A stretch of 64,000 bases of DNA from Eulemur rufifrons. Its lineage: Eukaryota; Chordata; Mammalia; Primates; Lemuridae. Below the pieces are notes generated by a model. The model was not told where the DNA came from and ran no database searches. It saw only the letters and a program-made list of their open reading frames with translations. Each line of letters begins with the position of its first letter. The first letter of the stretch is position 1. Both the position numbers and the translations under genes were made by a program. The stretch lies in the NCBI RefSeq assembly GCF_041146395.1, contig NC_090995.1:12130501-12194500 (forward strand). Direction: 5' to 3'. Below, in pieces: positions 35,891 through 47,482 of the stretch.

Positions 35891-38577
35891 TGCTGCTCTG
35901 GGTCCATCACCACTGAGAGAGTAGAAACAGGATAGAAAGGACGGTGGATTGGAGTAGATACGATTGGAATGGGCACCGTAGAGCAGGTGTGGAGAATGGT
36001 TGCGTACTCACTTCATGTTACTGGAGTCTTTCCTGCCCCTGCTTTGCAGAGGTGCTAGTGATGAAAGAACAGGAGAGAAGGGAGACCAAGGCATTTTTAG
36101 AAAGTTAAAAGAATGGAACTATCAAATAAAATACTAAATCAGCAAATATTTATTCAACACTTGATCCATTATACACTTTTGTGCTTGTGGTTGACATGTC
36201 TTATCTTATCTCAATTTGCAACACAACCCCATGGCTTCAGAGCTTTTGTTTTCCCCCAAAATGATGGTGTGAGCAAGTGGCAGAAATAAGATTAGGACTC
36301 AGGTTTATCTGACTCCTGAAGATTGGATGAGAAAAGCAACGGGAATAAATAAAGGAATAAATCACATAGAATTAAAGCTGCTTAAAGATACTGCTGATGA
36401 ATGTGGTGGATTATTCTTCGCTGATTAGACTAGCAGCCTCATTTCAATAAAGCCCTTTTAAAGAACTAATCAAATCAATGCCTTAGGCGATAAGTGGGAG
36501 CTACAATTTTATACTTCTAATATCTAATGGAAACGCATTTTTCTACTTTTAATATTAATACCTAAGTAAACATAGCACAGTTTTTTTTTTAAACTTAAAA
36601 AAAAATGTCCCTGTCTTTGAAAGCAGTGAGTGCTGACTTTCAAATAATGTGGGACTCGTTTTAGCACTGTGGAATCACTGAATGTTAAACTCCTCGTGTA
36701 CAGTTGTGGAAAATGGTACCCGTGTGTGTGGTCCCCGCAGGTGAGTGGCAGCGATGAGAACCTGGCTTTCCCACCTCCTGGTTCTGTGTTCCTCTAGTGC
36801 ATCTCTTCCTTTGTTTTAGTTCCTCGGTGCAGGCTAGATACTGGTTTCATCCTTTTGTCTAGAAGGCCAATTGAGACAAGTTTGTTAAATGTTTTATGAT
36901 AGATGAAATCCCCATGTTTGCATTATTACGTGACAGATGGTTTCCTGGGAATTTAGCATTTGGTCCTGCTTCACGCAGGCATTCTTTTTTTTTTTTTTTG
37001 TCGATGTGGCCAATTATTGTTCTGCCACACTCGGTTGGACTTTGTAACCACAAATAGAAGTGGTTAGTGTAGGGGCAGAACAGGAATGAGAAATAGACTC
37101 TTCAGCTTTCTGTTCTGTAAAATGACAGGATTATACTAGATTATTTGTAAGAACTTTTTTGCCTAGGAAGATGAAGAACCAGTTATCTTAGAAGTCATCA
37201 GTCAGATTCAAGGAATCGTTAAATCCAGTTTATTTTTGAGAACGGGGATTTGACTTGGAAAAAAAGCAATTTATTGCTTTTTTGAGTTTGCTTTCTATGT
37301 TAGAAATTAGGGAAATGGCATCTGTGCCTCTAATCACATAAGGCAGTGTCAGAACCAATAACAGGTACAATCAGTACATCTCTCTGAGCATATACCATTC
37401 TGTTGCAGTTGACTATCTATATTCACATGGGAAAAGATGGACGTTCAGAATCCAGCAGTTTTTCCCGGCATCTGGTGCGAGGGTGCCGTATTTACTGATT
37501 TTGTAAATATTTTATTGTTTTTCTTAATTCTTAATACTTTTTTCTTCCTGGTATTTGGCAGCTGCGAATTAGAAAGCTTTTGCATTTAAGCAAATTTTTG
37601 CATTGAAGGACATAGGAAAAGGAACACTTAACTTTTGCAGACAAAGCATATTTCAAATACCTCTTTCTATTTAGCAATTTCCCCACTGATGTTGAAATAC
37701 CCAAATTTCATGAAGCATTTTATCTTTCAGGAGGATAAAATGATGTCACAAATTAGAGTCATTTTATTCATGTTGTATATTTTAAAAATATTTAGATGAG
37801 GAAAAGTTAATGAAGACAAAAAAGTTAACTTTTCTGACCCTGAACTGGGATTAGAAGGAAGAGTCTATTGAGGGCAGAAACCACTGCTGAATTCCCCAAG
37901 CAGCAAGCTCTATAATGCTGTGAGCACTCGTGCAGTGAGTATCTTGCAAATCATAGTTAAGGAATAAGCTCTCATCAAGAATTTAAGAAGTCTTGAGTCT
38001 TCTTTGAAAGCAATTCTAAAAGGTTTTGGCAACTAGATATATAATTTTTAAAGACACTTCCAAGTAAAGATTATTTTTGTTGTTTCGTATATCCCCATTT
38101 ACTTGTGTAGAAAACTGAAACAATTTGAAAAATACCTTTACTTTTAAAGATCTATTTTTACTTTCTCATTTCCCCAAAACTGTATTTTTAGAGAAGAAAA
38201 TTTCACTTTAACTGTGGCAAACTAAGAATTAAAAAACTACATTAAAAAAAATAAAACACTGGCCTTGAAAAGTAATGCTGTTTTATCCTGTTTCAAGCCA
38301 AAGGTGTACAAAAATACGGTGAGGAGAAGACAGTAAGTGTTTTTAAAAAAATAAATTGATAGAAGTAGGATTGGTTTATTGTCTTAAGGTGAAATACATC
38401 TCAATTTTAGACGTCTTTTTTAATGTTGCCTAAAAGCGGTAATCATTGTGGTTTTAATGACATTGCTTAATATTTACTCTGAACTTTTTAATAATATTCA
38501 GATCTAGTCCTTTTCTAGCTCTTCCCTTTCCTCAAACATTTATTTATTTATATACACACTTGTGGGGTTTTTGCATG

Positions 38578-39490
38578 TATTTATTTTTTATTTCAGAATA
38601 TTAAGGGAGTACAAATGTTTTTGCTACATGGCTTGAGTCAGAGCTATAAATGTGCCCATCACCCACATAGTGTTCATTGTAGCTGTTAGGTGGGTTTTTG
38701 CCCCTCCCCTCCTCTCCCTTACCCCCTGCTTGATTTCCAAAGACTTTTACTTCCCGCTGTGCACTGTGTGCCCATGGGTTGGTTCCGGTTTATTAGAGAG
38801 TACGTGTGGTGTTTGTGTTTTCCATTCTTGAGATACTTCACTTAGGAAAATGGTCTGCAGTTCCTTCCAAATTACTGCAAAAGGTATTAATTCATCCTTT
38901 TTAATGGCTGAGTGGTACTCAGCCATTAGATATACCACATTTTGTTAATCTGCTCATGAATTGGTGGGCACTTGGGTTGATGCCACGTCTTTGCAGTTGT
39001 GAATTGTGCTGCAATAAACATTCGAGTGCAGGTGTCTTTTTGATAAAATGACTTCTTTTCCTTTGGGTAAATACATAGTAGTGGGATTGCTGGATCAAAT
39101 GGTAGGTCTACTTTTAGTTTTTTGAGGAATCTCCATAATGTTTTCCACAGGGATTACGCTAATTTGCAGTCCCTCCAACAGTATATAAGTGTTCCTTTCT
39201 CTCTGCATCCACACCAGCATCTATGGTTTTTGAACTTTTTAATAAAAGCCATTCTAACAAGAGCAAGGTGATACCTCATTGTGGTTTTAATTTTCACCTC
39301 CCTGATGATTAGTGATGCTGAACATTTTTTCATAAGTTTATTGCCATTTGTCTTCATTTGAAAAGCTTCTGTTTATGTCCTTTGCCCACTTTTTATAGGA
39401 GTTATTTTTTTCCTGCCGATTTGTTCGAGTTCTTTGTAGATTCTGGATATTAGCCCTTTATCTGATGTTTAGATTGTGAATATTTTGTCC
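38578..39490 (-). mobile_element. L1 3' end (strepsirrhine-like), antisense, 5' truncated
   Basis: On the minus strand this reads as the end of L1 ORF2 plus 3' UTR. The 3' edge 'tttatttcagaatattaagggagtacaaatg' is the form I associate with lemur/galago L1s. ORF2 remnants are recognisable on the minus strand (for example MAEYHSAIKKDELIPF near 38930) but broken by stops. It is less diverged than its right-hand neighbour. Confidence 0.85.
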
Positions 39491-40475
39491 CTGCTTTTGT
39501 TATTTTTAATTGACACATAACAATTGTACGTATTTATGGGCTAGAGTGCGATGTTTTAATACATACAATGTATAATGATCGAATCAGGATAATTAGCATA
39601 TCTATCACCACAAACTTCTATCATTTCTTTGTGTCGAGAACATTGAAAATCCATTCTTTTAGCTATTTAAAAATAAATGATAAATTGTTAATAACAGTCA
39701 CCATACAGTGCTATTGTAGAAGACTAGAACTTATTCCTTCTGTCTGGATGTACTGTTGTATCCGTTAACCGACTTTCAGCTCTCTCCCCTCCTCCCTGCG
39801 TCTGTTAACCACTGCTCTACCCTCTAGTTCTATGAGATCAACTTTTTTAGCTTCCACATATGAGTGAGAACATTTGGTATTTATATTTCTGTGTCAGGAT
39901 TATTTCACTTAACATAATGTTTTCCAAGCTCATCCATGTTGCCTCAAATGACAGAATTTCATTCTTCTATATGGCTAAATAGTATTAGATTGTATATATA
40001 TACCACATTTTCTTTATCCATTCATCTATTGATGGACACTTAGGTTGATTCCAAATTTTGGCTGTTGTGACTAGCACTGCAATAAATATGGGAATGCAGC
40101 TATCTTTTCGACATACTGATTTTTTTTTTTTTCCTTTGGGTAAATACTCAGTAGTGGGGTTGTTGGATCATGCGGTAATTCTGTTTTTAGTCTTCTGAAG
40201 AACCTCCATACTGTTTTCCATAATTGCTGTACTAATTTACATTCCCACCAACAGTCTAGAAGAATTCCCCTTTTACCATATATTCACCAACATCCATTAT
40301 TTTTAACTGAGGTGAGGTGATATCTTATTGTGGTTTTGATTTGCATTTCCCTAATAATTGGTGGTGTTACGCATTTTTTCCTATACCTATTAGCTATTTG
40401 TATGTCTTCTTTTGAGACATATCTGTTCAGCTTATTTGCCCATTTCTAAATCAGATTATTTTGACTTTTTGCTTA
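39491..40475 (-). mobile_element. Older L1 3' end, antisense, abutting exon 5
   Basis: A second L1 3' UTR begins at 'tttttaattgacacataacaattgtac' and runs through reversed ORF2-end sequence. The last recognisable wording, 'gcccatttctaaatcagattattttgac', is about 25 bp from exon 5. Phrases are shared with the left neighbour (gggtaaatac, agtagtgggattgctggatca) but more decayed. Confidence 0.8.
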
Positions 40476-40498
40476 TACATTCTTGTTTTGTTTTTTAG

Positions 40499-40691
40499 AT
40501 CTTAGTGAAATTGTGCAGTTTTGTTTCTCCGGCGGAGGAACTGGCTCAAAAAGATGATCTCCAGCTTTTATTCAGTGCAATAACCTCTTGGTGCCCTCCC
40601 TATAACCTGCCTTGGAGAAAGAGTGCTGGAGAAGTCCTTATGACCATCTCCCGTCATGGTCTTAGTGTCAATGTAGTGAAGTATATTCACG
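40499..40691 (+). CDS. WDFY3: WDFY3 coding exon 5, residues 193-256
   Basis: The acceptor is cttgttttgttttttag|ATCTTAGT and the donor is TTCACG|gtgaat. The 193-nt exon enters in phase 0 and leaves in phase 1. It encodes ILVKLCSFVSPAEEL, an internal AITSWCPPYNLPW segment, and VLMTISRHGLSVNVVKYIH. The acceptor lies about 25 bp from the end of recognisable antisense L1 sequence, so its branch-point region may be repeat-derived. Confidence 0.97.
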
Positions 40692-42282
40692 GTGAATATC
40701 TCTTTATATATTCATTTTAAGTGTTCTGAATTTCTTCCACTTTTCTTCCTTTGATGACCTTTATTTTTATCTATCAATTTTCCAAAGATTGTTCTTTAAA
40801 TTAAAAAACAGATTTGCCAGGAGAAAAAAATTATTTTGTTATTTGTGGGGTAATTTAAATGTAAGAAATTCTCAGGTTTCGAACAACAGTTATTTACAAG
40901 AGGTAATATAATTTCATTATTATGTACATGTTCAGTCACAATATAATGTAAGTTCTGTTATAGTCTATTCTTCTCTCTCCTTTTAATGAAAAAAAGAGGA
41001 GTTTTATGAAATTCTACAGTTACCAGACTTTCTGAAGATAATGCATAAGTAGCCAGATAATCCGTCCGATGCAGCATAGATGGAACTAGGTAGATATCTT
41101 TATCGGCAGTAAGAAGTTAGGTCTGTTTAACTTACACATGATATTCAGCTATCCAAATAGTCTACTTATTTAACATACAGATGCTCCTCAACTTACGGTA
41201 GGGTTAGGTCCTGCCTGATAAACCCATCATTAAGTTGAAAATATTGATAAGTCAAAAATGCATTTAATACACCTAACCTACTGAACATCATACCTTAGCC
41301 TGTCTTACCTTGAGTGTGCTGAGAGCACTTAAGTTAGCCTGCAGTTGGGCAGAATCATCCAACACAAAGCCTATTTTATAATAAAATGCTGAATATTTCA
41401 TGTAATTTATTGACTACGGTTCTGAAAGTGAAAAGCGGAATGTTTGTATGGGTGCTTGAAGTACAGTTTCTGCTGAATACTTACCGATGCTGCACCATCA
41501 CAAAGTTGAGAAATCTGAAGTGGAACCATTGTTAAGTCAGAGACCATGTGTATATTATTCTCCTGAAACTCATTCAAAATAATTAATACGACTATTTTTT
41601 TATTTATTTACACTTATTAAATGACATATGTGAAACTTAGGTCATTAAATGTTTCCTTCCATTCCTGTGTTAAATCCTAGCTTTTATGTGACATTGGGTT
41701 TCTTTATATAAATAAATTTCACTAAAGATATTTTTTGAAATGCCACAAATTCTCAAAGTCAGTGATAGGATATAACTGTGTTTTAAACTGGTAATATATT
41801 GTACAAATATAATTTTTAAAATCTTATTTCCTGAGGCATTTCTGCATTTCGTTGGTCTATATTCTAATTTAAAGTTTTAATTAACTATTGGATCTTTCTT
41901 CTTAAAAGACAGTTTTTTGTTTTTTTCATACTGTTACTAAATCAGTATAAAAGATCAAAAATACTGCTTGGCAGTGGCCAGTTATTTTGTTTAATGATAA
42001 AACATCAAAATATGATATAAAAAATTACATGTACTTGCAATATATGTCAGCTATTTTTCAACGCTTTTCTATACTATTATGTATTTTTTAAACTACTTAG
42101 AGGTAGTACAGTACTTTCTCAATGAATTTGACTCACTTTTCAAATGTGTAACACACATCTCATAGCATTTTGCAGATACCTTAAAATTTAATGTTTCATT
42201 AAACATCAATTAAAAATGAAGAAAATTTGCTTAAGCAATTGACATAAATATACCTGTTCATTTAATTTTTTTATTCTTGCAG
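40692..42282 (+). other. WDFY3 intron 5 (1.6 kb)
   Basis: Contains one Tigger-type element; otherwise unique AT-rich sequence. Confidence 0.95.
41178..41550 (+). mobile_element. Non-autonomous Tigger-type (pogo) element
   Basis: The 373-bp element sits between TA dinucleotides (41176-41177 and 41551-41552). It begins 'cagatgctcctcaacttacgg' and carries 'aacccatcattaagttgaaaatattgataagtc' and 'atttaatacacctaacctactgaacatca'. The right end is a diverged complement. It is an internally deleted copy without transposase. Confidence 0.85.
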
Positions 42283-42469
42283 AGAAAGAATGTTTATCTA
42301 CCTGTGTTCAGAATATGCAGCAGTCAGATGACCTGTCTCCCCTAGAAATTGTCGAGATGTTTGCTGGGCTTTCGTGTTTCCTCAAAGATTCCAGTGATGT
42401 TTCTCAAACACTTTTGGATGATTTTCGGATATGGCAAGGATATAATTTTCTCTGTGATCTCTTGCTTAG
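42283..42469 (+). CDS. WDFY3: WDFY3 coding exon 6, residues 257-318
   Basis: The acceptor is tttattcttgcag|AGAAAGAATG and the donor is TTGCTTAG|gtaaaa. The 187-nt exon enters in phase 1 and leaves in phase 2. It encodes EKECLSTCVQNMQQ, LEIVEMFAGLSCFL and WQGYNFLCDLLL, which are leucine-rich helices of the N-terminal region. Confidence 0.97.
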
Positions 42470-44099
42470 GTAAAACCCCACAATTTAAGACTAAATTTTA
42501 AAGTGTACTCAGTCTTGTCTGTCAAACGAAACAACGTGATTTGGGGTTGTAGGGAAAAGGAATCAATGAAACGCTTATGTAATGTATACTTGGGTCACCT
42601 CTTGGCTTTACTCCCTTCTTTCTGTTCTTTTTCTGCCAACAGAATAGAAAAAGTTGATTTGAAGGTAAATTGGCAAATGCGAGCCCAAAGCATGGTGGAG
42701 TCAGAGGTTAGCTGTCTATGAAGAATAAATCTGCTCTTTAGGAAGAGAGGGAGGAGAGTTCAGATGAACTAATTAATATCTTCCTAAAGTATAAACTCTT
42801 CTTGTTTAATAATAGTATTGGTTATCCTTATTTTTTTAGTACTTTTCTAGTGTTTTTATTAACGTAGTTAATAACAAGAATAATTACGTAGATTAAACGA
42901 AACCTTACAAATGTGTGTATAAAACACATGAGTCCAAAATGTTTCACTAGTCTCCTTTTTTATTCCAAATGGTACATGCATATACTCAGAAAGTGGCTGG
43001 TTATAAACATTATTAGGAAAAAGATGCACATTCCTCATCTAGCTATTCCTGGGCCATCAGTTATGTTTTAATCATTTTATCTGTTGTAAGCCAGGACTAT
43101 TTTGTAAACTTCTTAATTCAATTTTTTCCTTTTTTTTTTTTTCTTTAAATAGACAGGGTCTCGCTATGTTGCCCAGGCTGGCCTAGAACTCCTGGGCTCA
43201 AGCAGTTCTCTCCCCTCACCAAATAGCTGGGACTATGGGCACCTGGCTTTAAACTTCTTATCAGTTTAACCTAGTTGCTCTTAGTTAATAGTAGGCAACC
43301 CCCCAAAGAATACAGTTTTACATGTATATCCTCATGTATGAAAGAGCACATATGAAAGTTGATGAAATAACCACTTCACACCAACACAGTGAGGTGCTAA
43401 TTGGTGCAGTCCTTTGAGAATACAGGTTGACCAGTTATTAAGAGCCTCAAAAACGTTGATAACTGTGACACAGTAATTTCATTTTTGGTTATTGATCCTA
43501 AGGATATAATTGTTAAGTGTAGATGAACTTTTATGTACAGTAGTGGTCTTGTATTCTACTGGCTGTCTCACCTTCCCCTCCCCAAATTTGTGGCTGGCTC
43601 TGCGTGATTAAAAACATATCTATGATAGCTTATACTAATGCGCAGAGGCACATAAATCACACTGGTCAATTAAAAAAAGGAGGTTGCAAAATTCTCTATG
43701 TGATATCAGAATAAATATTGTAAAAACTGAACTTTTCACATTAAAAAAGACATGTTTAAGAAATATAATGTTAAAAGTGATTATGAGGCTAACTATAATT
43801 TTTCTCCTTTCCTACTTTTGTACATTCTCCAAGTTTATTTTGATAAGAATAATTTCTTCTAAGGGGAAAAACCCAATAAATTTTGTTCTTTACGAAAGAT
43901 ATTTGTTGCACCCCATTTTTTGTTCTCAGGACGGCCATGGTCAAAAGCTAATTGCCTGATGACTCCTGTGTTCTTTCAGAACTTCTCGAAGTACTTTATA
44001 CATTTGTTTACTGCATATACAGTTGAAAAATACTTTCTGTATTAAACTTGAGAATACAACAAAAGAGAAAAATTATTTCCTAAATCATACTCTTTCTAG
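42470..44099 (+). other. WDFY3 intron 6 (1.6 kb)
   Basis: Contains one antisense Alu monomer. The rest is unique sequence with no exon-like segment. Confidence 0.95.
43116..43249 (-). mobile_element. Alu monomer (FLAM-like), antisense
   Basis: The T-rich start at about 43128 is followed by 'gacagggtctcgctatgttgcccaggctggcctagaactcc'. An 11-bp direct duplication, taaacttctta, flanks it (43105-43115 and 43250-43260), marking a complete monomeric insertion. Confidence 0.85.
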
Positions 44100-44266
44100 A
44101 TTGGAACAAGCAAAAGAGGCAGAATCCAAAGATGCCTTGAAAGATCTGGTTAATCTGATAACTTCTCTAACAACATACGGCGTCAGTGAACTAAAACCAG
44201 CTGGTCTTACCACGGGGGCACCCTTTTTATTGCCTGGATTTGCAGTACCTCAGCCTGCAGGCAAAG
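44100..44266 (+). CDS. WDFY3: WDFY3 coding exon 7, residues 319-374
   Basis: The acceptor is tactctttctag|ATTGGAAC and the donor is GCAAAG|gtcagt. The 167-nt exon enters in phase 2 and leaves in phase 1. It encodes LEQAKEAESKDALKD followed by LVNLITSLTTYGVSEL, then a Gly/Pro/Ala-rich loop (PFLLPGFAVPQPAGK) that probably links helical blocks. Confidence 0.97.
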
Positions 44267-46070
44267 GTCAGTCATTTCTGCCCCCTCCATTCTGAGCTAC
44301 TCAGAGCGATGGAGAAAGAATGAATGTGTTTTACTTTGGTTGCTCTTTGTTTATGTTACTTGTACGAAAATAATATGTTGTTTTTCATTAGAGTTTGTGC
44401 TTTTTATGGTTTGTCTATGTAATAATTTCTTGAGTTAAGTTACGGTCTTTAGCAGATTAAAGGCTTGAAAATAATATTATAAAATGTCATAAAATTAAAC
44501 AATGAAATTTCTGTTATAGTATTTCTTTTGAGCATTCTAACAATTTAATAATCCAAACGCACTTCTTTTGAATAATGGCATTCCATGCATTTCTACTTTA
44601 CGAAGATGAAATTTAATGCACACTCTAATCTCTGTACCTGTTACTAATATATGTAAGTTGTCTGTCAGTATCCGGGGGGCTTGGGTCCAGCATCCCCCAC
44701 AGATAATGACATCCGTGGATATTCAAGACTCTTACATAGAATGCTATAGAATTTGCATATAACCTACACACACATCTTCCCATATACTTTAAATCATCTC
44801 TAGATTACTTATAATATCGAATACAATGTAAATGTTATGCAAATAGTTATGCTGTATTGTTTAAGAAATAATGACAAGGAAAAAAGTCTGTAATTGTTCA
44901 GTGCAGGCACAAACATTCCTGTTTTTTCCTTGAATATTTTTCTTCTGTGTCTGGTTGAATCCACAGATAAGGAAGGCCCACTGTTTTGGAAAACATGAAG
45001 TATAAATGCTTATATTTTATTTAAAGCTAAGCAAATCTAAGTACAAAGAAGTTACATTGTTTCAAGAAGTTTCATTGTTTTTGGTATTTGCCATACATGG
45101 AATAAATTGATACATTATAAAACAAAATTAAAATCATATATAAGCTGAAGATTTTTAAAAATCTTTGCATATTTTAGAAATGTACAAGCCAGGGTTTCTG
45201 AACAGTCTTTCTAAACTTTTAATATTTTTTGTAGTTCTGTGTTTACCCTTTTTCTAAAATCCAGCTTATTCTGTAAGACTCTATATTCATTCTTTGGTCA
45301 CTCTTGCAAATGCTGTTCACTCCTAATAGTTGTTTAACTGGCATCAGTCTTTACAGGCAAACTACTTGTTTTCATGTACATCTAATACCACTTTCTATGT
45401 TAATTTCTTTATGATTATTGTCACTAATTTGTCTCACAAGAGCCATGTATTAATATATAGATTTTTATTTTCCAGTTGATGTGTCTAAAAATCAGAGGGT
45501 TAAAAATATAACTAGTAGCTAGCCATAAATTGCTTTAACAAACATTTATATAAAGAAATTATACTTTTAGCTTGAAAACAAATTTCCAACTTAAAATTTA
45601 TTAATTATAACGGAAAACTGGAACTTAGAGAATTTTTCCCCTCCTAATTTCCTGCTTCATTCTTGCTGCTCTTAGGCCTGTTACTTCTTCGGCCCTAAAG
45701 TCTTTTCACCTTGAGAGGTAACTGTTCTTATAGTCAACGTCCATGTTACAGATAATAAAATGTGACACCACTATACATTTCCAAACTCTGGATCAATATA
45801 ATTTGTGTGTATTCTAACAGTCTAATTTTTCAACATATACTATTTTTTAATTGAAATATTCATGATGATGCATTAAAGGTTTAATCAGTTTTATTTTTAA
45901 TTAAATGATATGAATATGATGAAGAAAAATAAGACCCTTTGTGTGAACAGGGTGTTTTCTTAGTAAATAGTTGATAATTGTAACAATTCGTGATGTATTT
46001 AAACAGACTAGTTTGCCATGATTAAACTATCACATAGCACCTACCTTTGTGTTTCTGTTTTCTATTTTAG
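44267..46070 (+). other. WDFY3 intron 7 (1.8 kb)
   Basis: Contains one Tigger-type element at 44665-44983; otherwise AT-rich unique sequence. Confidence 0.95.
44665..44983 (+). mobile_element. Non-autonomous Tigger-type element
   Basis: The left end is 'cagtatccggggggcttggg' and the right end 'gaatccacagataaggaaggcccactg'. The middle has 'gaatttgcatataacctac' and 'tactttaaatcatctctagattactt'. These match a familiar short Tigger-derived MER element. Confidence 0.8.
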
Positions 46071-46538
46071 GTCACAGTGTGAGAAACATCCAGGCCTTTG
46101 CAGTTCTTCAGAATGCATTTTTAAAAGCAAAAACCAGCTTCCTTGCCCAAATCATCCTTGATGCCATCACCAATATTTATATGGCCGACAATGCCAATTA
46201 TTTCATCCTCGAGTCACAGCACACACTGTCACAGTTTGCAGAGAAGATTTCCAAACTCCCAGAAGTACAAAACAAATACTTTGAGATGTTGGAGTTTGTT
46301 GTTTTTAGCTTAAATTATATCCCTTGTAAAGAACTTATTAGTGTTAGTATCCTCTTAAAATCTAGCTCTTCTTACTACTGTAGCATCATTGCCATGAAAA
46401 CCCTTCTTAAGTTTACAAGACATGACTGCATATTTAAAGATGTGTTCAGGGAGGTGGGCCTTCTGGAGGTCATGGTAAACCTCTTACATAAATACGCCGC
46501 CCTCTTGAAGGATCCCACTCAGGCACTGAATGAACAAG
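46071..46538 (+). CDS. WDFY3: WDFY3 coding exon 8, residues 375-530
   Basis: The acceptor is gttttctattttag|GTCACAGT and the donor is GAACAAG|gtaaag. At 468 nt this is the longest exon in the window, with phase 1 on both sides. It encodes a run of helices, among them IQAFAVLQNAFLKAKTSF, LAQIILDAITNIYM, YFEMLEFVVFSLNYI and REVGLLEVMVNLLHKYAAL. Regular leucine spacing and the absence of charged catalytic motifs fit an ARM/HEAT-like scaffold. The frame stays open past the donor but loses the family sequence there. Confidence 0.98.
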
Positions 46539-47380
46539 GTAAAGCATTTTCCGTAGTTTTATTTTTGTTTGACAAAGGGGTTTGGGAAGTTTGTTTGTTC
46601 TCATTGTGCCTTTCAGTTGGTTATTGATTTGAATGACCTGCTAATGTGTATTACTGTGACATACTAGTGAATATCCAGGGTTAACTTTTTCATTCAACCT
46701 CAGTTAGGGAATTGGGGAAGGAGAGCCTAGAATTGTGTCACTGTAGTGGAAGAGAGTTTAAAGGAAGGCAAAAGCTGAGGAAAAACATGCATGACCCACA
46801 TGACAAGTGTCTACTATTAATACATTCTGCTTCTCAGAGGGAATCCTAAAAAGTTTCTGGACATAATTGGATTATTACTGATCAGATTAATTTTTGGAAG
46901 TAAATTTGATTAAATGTGTAGTTACCTTTAAATATTAATTATAGAGAGCAAAAAAATACATCTGTTTAATGATGTTATACACATACAGGTATTATTATAT
47001 ACCTTTCTGATAAATCTGATAAAAGTACTGTATTATCTGGCAATTAGTAAAATGTGAATGAATATAAGTTGAATAGGTAGCATTTTTCATAAACTTTTTT
47101 TTCTTTATGGTGCTTCAAAACGTAGCATTTTCCTGTTGACCTCCTTGATTAGGAAAATCTCTATGAGAAGGATATATTTAACTTTTGCATTTTTGTTTTT
47201 CATACTTGTTGGATAACTGTTTCCAGCCATACCAAAATAAAATCTGTTAACATTGATTTTGAGCCTACTTTTGCCAAATGTTGGACGCGTGTATTATCTT
47301 GAAAGAAATTATTAAAATTGAATCAAGAAAAAATAAGCTTTATTATTTTTGTGATTTGGATCTTTGAACCTTTTTCCTAG
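46539..47380 (+). other. WDFY3 intron 8 (0.8 kb)
   Basis: AT-rich unique sequence with no repeat I can name. Confidence 0.95.
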
Positions 47381-47482
47381 GGGACTCAAGAAATAATAGT
47401 TCAGTTGAAGACCAAAAACATTTGGCTTTGTTGGTTATGGAGACCTTGACAGTCCTTCTTCAAGGATCCAACACAAATGCAG
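47381..47482 (+). CDS. WDFY3: WDFY3 coding exon 9, residues 531-564
   Basis: The acceptor is ctttttcctag|GGGACTCA and the donor is AATGCAG|gtaatt. The exon is 102 nt and symmetric (phase 1 on both sides), so skipping would remove 34 residues in frame. It encodes a polar linker DSRNNSSVEDQKH and the helix LALLVMETLTVLLQG. Confidence 0.96.

Larger units (their letters stand above)
34767..40498 (+). other. WDFY3 intron 4 (5.7 kb)
   Basis: Holds an old sense L1 and MIR in its first kilobase. About 36000-38570 is mostly unique AT-rich sequence. Two antisense L1 3' ends fill the last 1.9 kb, almost up to exon 5. Confidence 0.93.

Noticed and set aside
46049..46627. 192-codon open frame taken as one gene
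   Set aside because: Only 46071-46538 is WDFY3 exon 8; the ends read through intron sequence past the acceptor and donor.
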